DNA of 64,000 nt. It comes from Klugiella xanthotipulae. Lineage in GTDB: Bacteria; Actinomycetota; Actinomycetes; Actinomycetales; Microbacteriaceae. Below, in pieces: positions 30,157 to 39,756 of the stretch. The position numbers were made by a program, and so were the translations under genes. Each line of letters begins with the position of its first letter. Positions within the stretch are counted from its first letter, which is position 1. The notes below the pieces were generated by a model that worked only from the letters and a program-made list of their open reading frames with translations, was not told the origin of the DNA and did not search any database. The DNA is taken from NCBI RefSeq assembly GCF_006716695.1, contig NZ_VFPN01000001.1, positions 496,001-560,000 on the forward strand, in the 5' to 3' direction.

Positions 30157-31385
30157 ACACCAGTACCCCACCGGGCGACGACCGCACCGCGACCGCCGAC
30201 TCCACTGCTCGCACATTTGAGCAACTCACCGGACGTGCGCCCGACGGAGTCTGGTCGGCCCCCGGCCGCGTCAACCTGATCGGGGAGCACACCGACTACA
30301 ACCTCGGCTTCGTCTTTCCGTGCGCCATCAACCTGCGCACCTGGGCGGCGGTGGGGCTACGCTCCGACGGCATCGTGCGGGTGACAACCGGACTGAGTGG
30401 TACGGATGGTACGGGGAACAGCCCCGAGGGGCCAGCCACCATCCCCGCCGCCGAGGTCCCACGTGCACAGCTCACCGCCGCGACGGCGAGCGGATGGTCG
30501 GCCTACCCGCTCGGCGTGCTCTGGGCGTTGAGCGAGCGCGGGGCCGACCTGACGACGCTGCCGGGGGTGGACATCCACCTGGAAAGCACCGTTCCCGTGG
30601 GGGCCGGACTCTCCTCCTCCGCGGCAATCGAGTGCGCGACGGCCGTGGCCATCAACGAGCTGTGGGGGCTGGGACTTAGCCGACCCGAGCTTGCGGCCGT
30701 GGGGCAGCGGGCCGAAAACGTGGCGGTGGGAGCACCGACCGGGATCATGGACCAGTCGGCCTCCCTGCTGGGGGTGGCGGACCACGGGGTTTTCCTCGAC
30801 TGCCGTTCACTCGACGCGACGCTCATCCCGCTCGGCCTCGCCGCCGCCGGGCTGGAGCTCCTCGTGATCGACACCACCGTGAGCCACTCACACGCAACCG
30901 GCGGCTACGCCTCACGCCGCGCGGCCTGCGAACAGGCCTGCCTAACCCTCGGCGTGCCCAGCCTGCGCGACCTGGGTCCCGACGACCTGCCACGGGCCGA
31001 GGCGGCCCTCGACCAGGAGACGTTCCGCCGCGTGCGGCACGTCATCACCGAGAACCAGCGGGTACTCGACACCGTGCAGACGGTGCGCGAGCGGGGGGCC
31101 GCGGCCATCGGTCCGCTACTGGACGCCTCGCACCGATCCATGCGTGACGATTATGAGATCTCGGTACCCGAACTCGACCTCGCCGTCGAGGCGAGCCGCG
31201 CCGCCGGTGCCCTCGGTGCCCGGATGACGGGGGGCGGTTTTGGTGGGGCGGCAATCGCGCTCGTACCCGGCACCCGCACCGGCCAGGTGACCCGCGAGGT
31301 ACGCGCCGCCTTCCGCGCGGCGGGCTTCGCCACCCCCACCATTTTTCCGGTGACAGCCTCGGCCGGGGCGGCACGCGACAGGTAG
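30153..31385 (+). CDS. galK: Galactokinase
   Basis: A 410-residue GHMP kinase: signature GRVNLIGEHTDYN (about 38-50), ATP-binding VPVGAGLSSSAAIE, and C-terminal MTGGGFGGAAIAL. It phosphorylates galactose at C1 for GalT. Start overlaps the galT stop as ATGA, so the two are translationally coupled, and nagA follows 10 nt after the stop. Confidence 0.96.
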
Positions 31386-31395
31386 GCTGGCACGT

Positions 31396-32574
31396 ATGGC
31401 CTCGACTACCACCGTGATCCATTCGGCCCGCCGCGTAACCCCCGAGGGGGTTGTGCCGGATGCCTGGGTCGCCTTCACGGGCGACACCATCACCGCCAGG
31501 GGCAGCGGTGACAGCTGGCGATCCTCCGAGACCGCAGCGGACGCGGGCACCGTGATCGACGCGGGAAACGCCCTGCTCACGCCGGGCTTCATCGATATCC
31601 ACTGCCACGGGGCGGCCGGGCACAACTTTGACGACGGACCGGGCGGGTACGGCCCAGCCCTCGCCCTGCACCGCTCGCACGGCACCACGCGCAGCCTCCT
31701 CTCGCTCGTGACCAACCCCCTGGCGGAGATGCTCGCCGCGACCCGGGAGGCCGCGAGCCGCGCATCCGCCGACGAGCTGGTACTCGGCATCCACCTGGAG
31801 GGACCCTTCCTCAGCCACAGCCACAAGGGGGCACACGACGAAAACTCGCTGATCACCCCCACCCCGGAGGCCATCGACCTGCTGCTCGAGGCGGCCGCAG
31901 GCCAGCTGCGCCAGGTGACGCTGGCCCCGGAACTACCCGGCGCGCGGGAGGCCATCCGGCAGCTCGTGGCTCGTGGGGTGGCCGTGGCCGTGGGGCACAG
32001 CGATGCGGACTACGAGACAACTGCCGCCGCGTGCGAGGCGGGGGCGAGCATCCTCACCCACGCGTTTAACGGAATGAACGGCATCCACCACCGCGCGCCC
32101 GGGCCCGTCGTGGCTGCCCTGGACCGTGAGAGCGTGATCCTGGAGGTGATTGCCGACGGCGTACACGTGCGCCCCGAAATCATTGGGCTGCTCTTCGCCC
32201 AGGCCCCCGACCGGGTGGCCCTGGTCAGCGACGCGATGGCCGCGACCGGCAACCCGGACGGGGACTACCGGCTCGGCGCACTCGAGGTAACCGTGACGGA
32301 GGGCGTGGCCCGCCTCACCGAGGGCGGCAACATCGCCGGCTCCACCCTCACGCTTGACCGGGCACTGCACCAGACGGTGCGCCGGGCCGGGGTACCCGTG
32401 CACCTGGCGGTCAACGCCCTCACCAACGTCCCGGCGCGCGCCCTCGGACTGGGTGACCGCTACGGGCGGGTCGCCACGGGGTACGCGGCGGATATCCTGC
32501 TGCTGGACGACTCCTTCCAACCGGTCCGCGTGTGGGCAGCCGGACGCGAGTACGCCGCCGCGGTGCGCGAATAG
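31396..32574 (+). CDS. nagA: N-acetylglucosamine-6-phosphate deacetylase
   Basis: A 392-residue amidohydrolase: metal-binding IDIHCHGAAG, GIHLEGPFL, VGHSDADY, THAFNGMNGIHHRAPG and catalytic LVSDAMAATG. It converts GlcNAc-6-P to glucosamine-6-P, the step before NagB (encoded at 53.4 kb). It is transcribed with galT-galK, an unusual pairing that separates it from the GlcNAc import cluster. Confidence 0.95.
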   Translation: MASTTTVIHSARRVTPEGVVPDAWVAFTGDTITARGSGDSWRSSETAADAGTVIDAGNALLTPGFIDIHCHGAAGHNFDDGPGGYGPALALHRSHGTTRSLLSLVTNPLAEMLAATREAASRASADELVLGIHLEGPFLSHSHKGAHDENSLITPTPEAIDLLLEAAAGQLRQVTLAPELPGAREAIRQLVARGVAVAVGHSDADYETTAAACEAGASILTHAFNGMNGIHHRAPGPVVAALDRESVILEVIADGVHVRPEIIGLLFAQAPDRVALVSDAMAATGNPDGDYRLGALEVTVTEGVARLTEGGNIAGSTLTLDRALHQTVRRAGVPVHLAVNALTNVPARALGLGDRYGRVATGYAADILLLDDSFQPVRVWAAGREYAAAVRE

Positions 32575-33068
32575 TTTTATCCATTTACGGGAATATCTTT
32601 ATCTATTTATTTCATAAAAAGAATAACGATATTTAAATCTTTGTGTATGGGGTTATTTATGGGGTTAATTCGACCCCCGTGAATCGTATTCTCCCGGAAT
32701 ATGCGCACGCTCCACGTAGTCTCATGGATGTCGAGTTAGGGATCGACACCGTAGCTGTGCCCCTCACCCCCCGGAGAGAAACAGCTACTGGCCTGCGTGC
32801 CGGAGGAAGCATCAGTCTCCAGTGCGCAGGCCTTTTTCATTCCCCTGCACTCCGTCATGGCAGCGGGCAGCTCCCGCAACAGCAGCCACAACGATGGCAT
32901 TTCGCAGCCGCTCCGGGGCACGGACGTAACCGACACGCCGCCCCGGGGGAGCACCGGTGACCCCCGGGGCACCGTCCCCTAGCGGTGTCGGTGGCATCTC
33001 TTACTGTCTCAGACGCAGACACGTCTGCGCTCTCATATGTCACAACAGGCACGGCAGTAAGGAATACC
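32575..33068 (+). other. Long leader upstream of the beta-helix array
   Basis: No gene is supported in these 494 bases. The first ~85 are very AT-rich (promoter-like). A hairpin with T-run lies at 32790-32837 and a short perfect inverted repeat (CGCAGAC/GTCTGCG) at 33014-33029. The beta-helix gene has AAGGAA ahead of its ATG at 33069. Leader RNA regulation is possible. Confidence 0.45.
32790..32837 (+). terminator. Hairpin with T-run in the leader of the beta-helix array
   Basis: GGCCTGCG (32790-32797) pairs with CGCAGGCC (32825-32832) and is followed directly by TTTTT. An inner GGAG/CTCC pairing is also possible. It could end the nagA transcript or act as an attenuator for the array downstream. 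Confidence 0.65.
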
Positions 33069-35363
33069 ATGACACAAAATCTCGCGACAAACCCCCAGTT
33101 TGACACCGTCAACGCAGCGGGCCACCCTCTCGGCGTCGCTGCGGAGGCGCACAGCGTCGGCAATAGCTCCGTCTCGGTACCGCTCGTCTCCTCGCGCACG
33201 GTGGTTGAGGGCGGCAAAACCGTCCGCTTCGACTTCACGAGCGCCCACCCCGACGGAACCGCGGCCCGGCTCGAACTCACGGACGCGCCCACCGTCACGG
33301 GCCACGAGTACACACTGATCGTGCTCGCCCGCGGTGGCACCACCCGCAGCGACCAGGAACCCGCCGTGAATATCACACCCGTGCTGACCGGAAACGCGCC
33401 TGCACGCCCATCCCGGCCCGCATCGACCTGGCACGAGTACCGACTCTCGCAGGCTGCGGGGAGCGACCAGGGGACGGGGCTCCTCGCGAGCGGGGCACAA
33501 CCCGGAGACTGGATCGAGGTGAGATCGGTGTGCCTCGTGCCGGAGGGTAACTATACGGGGCCACACTTCGACGGAGATATGAACACAGGAGTCTGGGACG
33601 GTATCCCCCACAACTCAACCTCGACCCTGGCCGGAACCGCACTCCCCGTGCACAGCGTGACCTCTTACGGCGCGCGCGGCGATGGGGTCACGGACGATAC
33701 CGCGGCCATCCAACGGGCTCTCGACGTACCCACCGGCGAGACCCGAACCGTGCACTTCCCGCACGGCACCTACCGCATCACGCAACAGCTCACCTGGGAC
33801 CCGTACCGGGCACACCTGCTGGGCGAAAACGCAACCGTCTACTGCGATCTCACGCTGCCCGGCGATCAGCCCCTCGACACGTTTGAGCGGTTCGACTCGC
33901 GAACCTACGCTGTCCGGGTGCTCTCGACGGCACCGTTCTTCTTCGGAAACCCGCCCATCTCGAACCGGACAGTCGTGCACTCCGGGATCGAATTCCTCGC
34001 CCCTGAGCGGGACCAGAATCGCACGAAAGCGTGCAACGGCCTCTTCATCGCGGGCCAGGTGGATGACAACCTCCACACCAATTGGGGCGACCTCACCTAC
34101 GCCGACGGGCGGCGCAAGAATTCAAACTTCACCCTCTCGAATATGACCTTCCGCGGATTCGGAGTGGCGGCGTGCATCGGCTCGTTTACCTACATGATGG
34201 GTTTCCGTGACTGCGCCTTCATGTTCAATCGCACGGCCGTCTACCTGCCGCGGGACCGGAGTCGGGATGTGCCCGTGGCCGGCGAGCGCTTCGACGACCG
34301 GGGGGAGCGCATCTACTTTGACACGTGCGACTTTGCCTCCATGACCTACGGCAACTACACGATTGATATGGAGGCCGATCAAACCTTCAAATTTATTAAC
34401 TGCTCATTCGACTGGACGGCCCAGCTCTTGCGAGCCGGTGATATGTCTCTCATCGACTTCACCGGGTGCCACTTTGAGACCCCCACCGCAGAATTTAACC
34501 GTTCAGCCCACTACGGCTATCCGGTGTCGGCAACCGCGTCGCAGCCGCAGCCATATCCGTATATGAAGCTTGAGGCCAAAAGTCTGGTCTCCATCTCACA
34601 ATCATTTTTCCTGCTGAACAACCGCGCCGAGAAGGCGCACTACCCGATTAACTATCTGGCCGAGGGCGACGCCTGGGCCACCCTCAACATTGTGGAATCC
34701 TTTATGCTCTTCACCGAGGTCACCGCGATCTCGGGTGGCGGGATGCGGGTGAATATCTCAGACCCCAAATTTCACGTCGATAACGAACATATCCCAATGC
34801 TCGGACTAACTCCCAAGCACAACAAACTGCACTCGGGTATTTACACCCCGGGAGCGTGGGAGTTCAGCAACGGCAACATGTACGGCAATACGATCGACAA
34901 TGTCGAGAACCAGACCGGCGTTGACGGGATGCTCTGCCTGTACAGCGTCGCCGGCCCCCACAACCTCGCCACGCTCTCGGTCACGGCTCCCCTCAACGGG
35001 GCCAAAGCGGTCGCCGGTCTCTGCGTCGATCTGTGTTTCGGCGACCTTCCCACACAGCGTCAGCCCAACACAAACATCACGGCGACGGGGATCTGCGCGG
35101 AGTATCTGGATAGCTCGGGCACCGTCCTCGGCCGGTACAGCTTCAACACCGCCTACGTGCAGTTCACACCGGTGACACTCAAACACCACGAATGGTCGCG
35201 AGTCTCACTTGTGCACTACAACGACAGCACTATCTGGGACCACGGCGTCGCGCTCAACAACGTTGAGCTGGCCGAGCGGGTGCGCTTTGTCATCACGCTC
35301 CGGGGCGGGGCCGCTGGCAACTGGCTGTTGATGAGCAACGCCCACATCAACACCTATGGATAG
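33069..35363 (+). CDS. Beta-helix protein A (pectate-lyase superfamily), phage-tail-like N-terminus
   Basis: A 764-residue protein without signal peptide. Residues 1-190 form a beta-sandwich beginning NLATNPQFDTV and ending with the phage-tail-like phrase TGPHFDGDMN...WDGIPHNSTST. A Pectate_lyase_3-type beta-helix follows (YGARGDGVTDDTAAIQRAL; then repeated strands such as CDFASMTYGNYTIDME). The C-terminal region (about 620-764) holds another beta domain ending in LLMSNAHINTYG. Such proteins bind or cleave polysaccharide; catalytic residues cannot be assigned by eye. It is the first of four related genes; AAGGAA precedes the ATG. Confidence 0.82.
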   Translation: MTQNLATNPQFDTVNAAGHPLGVAAEAHSVGNSSVSVPLVSSRTVVEGGKTVRFDFTSAHPDGTAARLELTDAPTVTGHEYTLIVLARGGTTRSDQEPAVNITPVLTGNAPARPSRPASTWHEYRLSQAAGSDQGTGLLASGAQPGDWIEVRSVCLVPEGNYTGPHFDGDMNTGVWDGIPHNSTSTLAGTALPVHSVTSYGARGDGVTDDTAAIQRALDVPTGETRTVHFPHGTYRITQQLTWDPYRAHLLGENATVYCDLTLPGDQPLDTFERFDSRTYAVRVLSTAPFFFGNPPISNRTVVHSGIEFLAPERDQNRTKACNGLFIAGQVDDNLHTNWGDLTYADGRRKNSNFTLSNMTFRGFGVAACIGSFTYMMGFRDCAFMFNRTAVYLPRDRSRDVPVAGERFDDRGERIYFDTCDFASMTYGNYTIDMEADQTFKFINCSFDWTAQLLRAGDMSLIDFTGCHFETPTAEFNRSAHYGYPVSATASQPQPYPYMKLEAKSLVSISQSFFLLNNRAEKAHYPINYLAEGDAWATLNIVESFMLFTEVTAISGGGMRVNISDPKFHVDNEHIPMLGLTPKHNKLHSGIYTPGAWEFSNGNMYGNTIDNVENQTGVDGMLCLYSVAGPHNLATLSVTAPLNGAKAVAGLCVDLCFGDLPTQRQPNTNITATGICAEYLDSSGTVLGRYSFNTAYVQFTPVTLKHHEWSRVSLVHYNDSTIWDHGVALNNVELAERVRFVITLRGGAAGNWLLMSNAHINTYG

Positions 35364-35426
35364 CCGCCGATGCCCCCACCCGCCCGCACACCGCTCCCAC
35401 CCGCACACCGAGCAAAGGACACCGTC

Positions 35427-37076
35427 ATGACCACTCGCCCACCCGCGACGCCACCCGCGACGGCCACCGAGGCCGCAGCCCCCCGCATCATACGCAGCGT
35501 ACGACAGTATGGTGCGTGCGGAGACGGGATCACCGATGACACGGAGGCGCTGCGCCGAGCGCTGACAACCGTGACCGGATTTATCACGGTGTTTTTCCCG
35601 CCGGGAACCTACCTCATTACCGATACCCTCCTCTGGGACCCGTACCGCGTTGAACTGCGTGGGCAGGATGCCGTCATCCGCTGCAATATGGCCACCCCGG
35701 GAACCTACTCCGTACACGTCACGCCCTCAGCCTCGGCGGCGGCCGACTCGCCGCGTAACGGCCTCGTCTCGCCCTACATGCTGTGGGCCCGCAATCGGAG
35801 CCTTGAGTTTGTCTCAGCCAACGGGACCAGCGCCGGTTTCCTGTTCTCTGGCACCCCCGGAGTGCTCGCCGCGCACGGCTCAGCGTGGGCGGAGGAGCCC
35901 ACGACCAACTCCAACCTGATGCTCGCCAATATGGTGTTTCGCGGGTTCACGGTGGCCCACCACATTCAGGGCCACTCGCCGACCGTGCGTTTTCGCGACT
36001 GCATTCTGGCCGATAATAACGCTGCCGTACTCATCGACTCACCCGATAGTCTGTACCCCGGTCTGGTTGGCCGCGGCACACACGCTGCCTACGCGAGTTG
36101 CGAATTTCTGGGAAATAACTCCCCCGACTGGATGTTCGACCTCACCGGAAATCAGGAGCTGGTGCTCAACAACTGCTCACTCTCGGGCTCTGCGGCGCTC
36201 ATCCGGGCGGCCGACACGAGCTCGGTACAGGTGCTCGCCAGCCGAGTAGAAAACACCGGTGACCACTACCGGGAGGCGGGATGGCCCACCACAGACGCCC
36301 CGGAACACCAGGCCTCCGTGGTGCTGACCGACGCCGCCTCCATCCAGTTCAAGCACACGACCCTGCGGCTCAACGTCTCGCCCGTCGCCACCCTCCCCCA
36401 CATTTTTTACGTGGGGCTGTCGGCCCAGTGCACCCTGCGTCTGTGCTCCGTCGCGGCTCCGCGGGTGACCGCACTCACGACGGGCGGCGGGCGATTCACC
36501 GCGGCGCAGACGCGCACGGCACCCGTGGAGAACATCCACGGGCTCGAACCGTCCGCGGCCCCGCTGCGCGGCCTGAACGCCCGGCACAACCGCCTGGGGG
36601 CGGTCAACGGAACGGAGGGATGGTCTACCTCGCAGGGCACCCTCGGGTACCGGGCAGCGGGTGAATCATCCTCCGCGGACATCACAGCGGAGCGGGACAT
36701 TGTATCCGCGGTGTATACCTCCGATGAACCGACGGAACTGTCCGTGCTGGTGCCGCTCTCTGGCACACAGCGACACTTCGAGTACCGTATCGAGGCGTGT
36801 GCCGGGGAGGGCACGAGTGGACTCACCGTCCACGGCGAGCGGGTTCAGTTCTTCTTCGACGGACGGACGGACGTGGCCCGAACCATCATCACGAGCGTGA
36901 CGCCCGTTGAGCTGGTATCCACCCGGTGGGACATCCTCACGGCAAGCATCAACCTGGACACGCTCGACCTCAACCCGGACCTGTACGGGAGCGCCCGCGT
37001 GGTGCTGAGCATAGGGGGTGCCCGCACGGGCAGCGTGCTGCACGTGAGCAGACCGTACGCCGGGGCACACAGCTAG
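35427..37076 (+). CDS. Beta-helix protein B (pectate-lyase superfamily), short form
   Basis: A 549-residue protein without signal peptide and without the NLATNP domain. After a Pro/Thr/Ala-rich start it goes straight into the beta-helix (YGACGDGITDDTEALRRAL, LLWDPYRVELRGQDAV). It ends with a shared C-terminal beta domain (HNRLGAVNGTEGW ... STRWDILTASINLDTLDLN). It shares the DPYRVELRG, ARNR and HNRL motifs with protein B' at 39757. AAAGGA is 8 nt before the ATG, 63 nt after the preceding stop. Confidence 0.82.
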   Translation: MTTRPPATPPATATEAAAPRIIRSVRQYGACGDGITDDTEALRRALTTVTGFITVFFPPGTYLITDTLLWDPYRVELRGQDAVIRCNMATPGTYSVHVTPSASAAADSPRNGLVSPYMLWARNRSLEFVSANGTSAGFLFSGTPGVLAAHGSAWAEEPTTNSNLMLANMVFRGFTVAHHIQGHSPTVRFRDCILADNNAAVLIDSPDSLYPGLVGRGTHAAYASCEFLGNNSPDWMFDLTGNQELVLNNCSLSGSAALIRAADTSSVQVLASRVENTGDHYREAGWPTTDAPEHQASVVLTDAASIQFKHTTLRLNVSPVATLPHIFYVGLSAQCTLRLCSVAAPRVTALTTGGGRFTAAQTRTAPVENIHGLEPSAAPLRGLNARHNRLGAVNGTEGWSTSQGTLGYRAAGESSSADITAERDIVSAVYTSDEPTELSVLVPLSGTQRHFEYRIEACAGEGTSGLTVHGERVQFFFDGRTDVARTIITSVTPVELVSTRWDILTASINLDTLDLNPDLYGSARVVLSIGGARTGSVLHVSRPYAGAHS

Positions 37077-37321
37077 GTGCGGAGTGGGGTCGCGGCGAGA
37101 ACAGCGTCGCGACCCCGCATCGCCCCGGAGTAGCCACGCGTCGGATCGCCACACCGAGCACGACACGCCCGGGCAGACAACAGTCTTTCTCCCCCCGATT
37201 TACCGCGAATTCCCGGGGAATACCGGTGTCATTGGTCGGATATATCGTTCTTCCTGCGGGCCAGATCCCCCACCCGCAACCGCGTTGTCGCCCCTGGCAA
37301 CACCCCAGCAGGAAGAAGATT

Positions 37322-39712
37322 ATGACCACAAACCTTGCCACAAACCCCCGCTTCGTCACGCTCACCCTCGGCGGCACCGTCCCGGTGGGCGTCGCAGCCG
37401 ACTGCCAATTCAGTGCGGATAATTCCCAGGTCCTCAACGCTTTTCAGCTCTCCTCGACTCCCCTCCCCGACGCGGGTCGCGCACTCCGCATCGACGTCCT
37501 CGTGACACAGCGGGTACCGGCGGCAGGCAGCACCGCACCCCTCGACCAGGGCTTCATCGGTCTCACCACCTTTACTGGCGTGACGGGAAACACCTACACC
37601 CTCAGCTTCTGGGCGCGCGGCGGCCCCGTCATCGGGGAGCAGACCGAGTTCACCATTGCCCCCGAAATTAACGGGAACTTGCCCGGAACCCTGTACACAC
37701 TGAACAACACCTGGAAGAAGATCATACTCACCTACCCCGCGTGGCAGGGGCCAGCCGAGCTCACCACGGGGTTCATTGTGCATAGCGCGAAGAAGGGCAA
37801 CTGGATCGAGGTCAAGGAGGTGTGCCTCGTCGCCGGCACCTACACGGGTGACTACCTGGATGGCGATCTGCCCACCGCCACCTGGGATGGCGTGCCGCAC
37901 GCCTCGACCTCAACAAGCATCCGCGCCGCCGCCCCGGTGCGCAATGTGTGCGACTACGGTGCCACGGGCGACAATACCTCGGATGACACCGCGGCCATCC
38001 AGGCGGCTTTTGACGATCTGACAATCGGCACCACAGCCCAACCCGCCACGGTGTATTTTCCCGCAGGAACCTACCGGATTACCTCCCAGCTCGTCTGGGA
38101 CCCCTATCGAGTGCACCTGCTGGGCGAGAATGCGACAATCCTGTGCGACCTGAAGATCGCCAATCGTGACTCGCGCGACCGGGCGGATCCAGACACCTAC
38201 GCCGTGCGCGTAACATCGAGCGCACCGTTTGTGCGGGGTAACTCGCCGACCTCCACCCGCACCGCGACCAGCTCCGGCATCGCCTTTGTCACGACGGACG
38301 TGGCTAGCGGCGTCATGAAGACGTGCAACGGTCTCTACATTGAGGGTTACGAGGGACACGATGGCTGGGAGGGCACGGGATACTACGCTGAGACCTCGGA
38401 TAGTAGCGGGAAGCTAATCTCGGGTGGCCGCCGTAAGAACGCTCACCTTACCCTGTCCAATATGGTGTTCCGCGGCTTCGGCACGGCCGTGCTCTTCGGC
38501 TCATTCACCGACATGCTGGGTTTCCGCGATTGTGTGTTCTCCGTCAATGACACGGCAGCTTTTATGCCGGCCAACCGCTGGAAGACTACCGATCCGGATA
38601 CCGCAGCGCTCGCGACAAAGCGCTTCGACGACCGCGGTGAACGCATCTACTTCGACGGCTGCGACTTCTCGGCCAGCACGTCCGGCGACTACACCATCAA
38701 TCTGGAGGCGAACCAGACCGTCAGGTTTTTCAACTGCTCGTTTGACTGGATCACCCAGCTCCTCACCGTGGGAGAGCACGGCTTCGTCGATTTTCTCGGC
38801 TGCCACTTTGAGACCCCCGCCGACGAGTTTGCCCGGTCAACGAGCAATAATTTTACCCTTACCAACAGCTCCGCCACGGCCAGCCACCCCTATATCAAGC
38901 TGGCAGCTCGCACCCAGGTCAGTATCTCGGAGTCGTACTTCCTGATGAACTACAGCCCCACGAACCCGGTCAGCGAGACGAAAGAGTACCTGGCCCAGGG
39001 CAACGCCTGGGCGGCCCTGAGCATCACGGATTCGTATTTCTGGATGCCCAATGTCACCGCCTTCACGGGAGGCGGGGTCCGGGTCAATATCACCAACCCC
39101 ACGTTCGAAATTCTCAGTGACACGGTTCCTATGCTGGGCCTCGACGGTAAAAACAACCGGCTCTATGAGGGAGTGTTTACGACGGATGCCTGGGAGTCCA
39201 GCTCAGGAACTATATGGAAGAACGGGGCGAAAGACGCGAATAATCACACCGCGAAGGATGGAATCATCTGCGCGTTTGATAAGGATGGTAACTCCACACT
39301 CTCCGTCACCGCCCCGGTGACGGCCCCCACCGCGGTCACCGGCCTGGTTGTTGATCTGTGCTGGGACGACGCGGCACGATCCGGCACCGACGGAAGCAAT
39401 TCCAACATCACGGTGAAAGAGCTCCGCGTGGAGTACCTCGATCGGGGTGGTCGAGTCCTCGGCCGCTTTGATAACGCCTTCGTGGCCGGGCTCAACGAGT
39501 GGCAAACCTTTACCCCGGTGACGCTCAAGCGCCGCGCCTGGTCTCAACTCAAACTGGTGCACTACGCCGCGAGCACAGCCTGGAACACCTCACTTCCCGC
39601 CAACTGGGACACCCACCTGGTCGAGAAGGTTCGCTTCGTGATCACCACAACCGGTGGGGTGACGGGGGATTGGGTTCTTCTGAGCAACGCGTATGTCAAC
39701 AGCTACGGCTAA
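37322..39712 (+). CDS. Beta-helix protein A' (pectate-lyase superfamily), phage-tail-like N-terminus
   Basis: A 796-residue paralog of protein A. It opens with NLATNPRFVTLTLGGTVPVG, passes the phrase TGDYLDGDLPTATWDGVPHA, and then has the beta-helix entry YGATGDNTSDDTAAIQAAF. Strand blocks matching A are easy to see: CDFSASTSGDYTINLE, FFNCSFDWITQLL, FLGCHFETPADEF. It ends WVLLSNAYVNSYG. No signal peptide or membrane segment. AGGAAGAAG precedes the ATG. Confidence 0.82.
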   Translation: MTTNLATNPRFVTLTLGGTVPVGVAADCQFSADNSQVLNAFQLSSTPLPDAGRALRIDVLVTQRVPAAGSTAPLDQGFIGLTTFTGVTGNTYTLSFWARGGPVIGEQTEFTIAPEINGNLPGTLYTLNNTWKKIILTYPAWQGPAELTTGFIVHSAKKGNWIEVKEVCLVAGTYTGDYLDGDLPTATWDGVPHASTSTSIRAAAPVRNVCDYGATGDNTSDDTAAIQAAFDDLTIGTTAQPATVYFPAGTYRITSQLVWDPYRVHLLGENATILCDLKIANRDSRDRADPDTYAVRVTSSAPFVRGNSPTSTRTATSSGIAFVTTDVASGVMKTCNGLYIEGYEGHDGWEGTGYYAETSDSSGKLISGGRRKNAHLTLSNMVFRGFGTAVLFGSFTDMLGFRDCVFSVNDTAAFMPANRWKTTDPDTAALATKRFDDRGERIYFDGCDFSASTSGDYTINLEANQTVRFFNCSFDWITQLLTVGEHGFVDFLGCHFETPADEFARSTSNNFTLTNSSATASHPYIKLAARTQVSISESYFLMNYSPTNPVSETKEYLAQGNAWAALSITDSYFWMPNVTAFTGGGVRVNITNPTFEILSDTVPMLGLDGKNNRLYEGVFTTDAWESSSGTIWKNGAKDANNHTAKDGIICAFDKDGNSTLSVTAPVTAPTAVTGLVVDLCWDDAARSGTDGSNSNITVKELRVEYLDRGGRVLGRFDNAFVAGLNEWQTFTPVTLKRRAWSQLKLVHYAASTAWNTSLPANWDTHLVEKVRFVITTTGGVTGDWVLLSNAYVNSYG

Positions 39713-39756
39713 GCGCCCGCACCGTCACCCACACACTCGCTCATAGGACAGATCAC

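Noticed and set aside
36926-37321. Upstream extension of beta-helix protein A'
   Set aside because: It begins inside gene B, has shadow composition, and the ATG at 37322 has a ribosome binding site and the NLATNP start.
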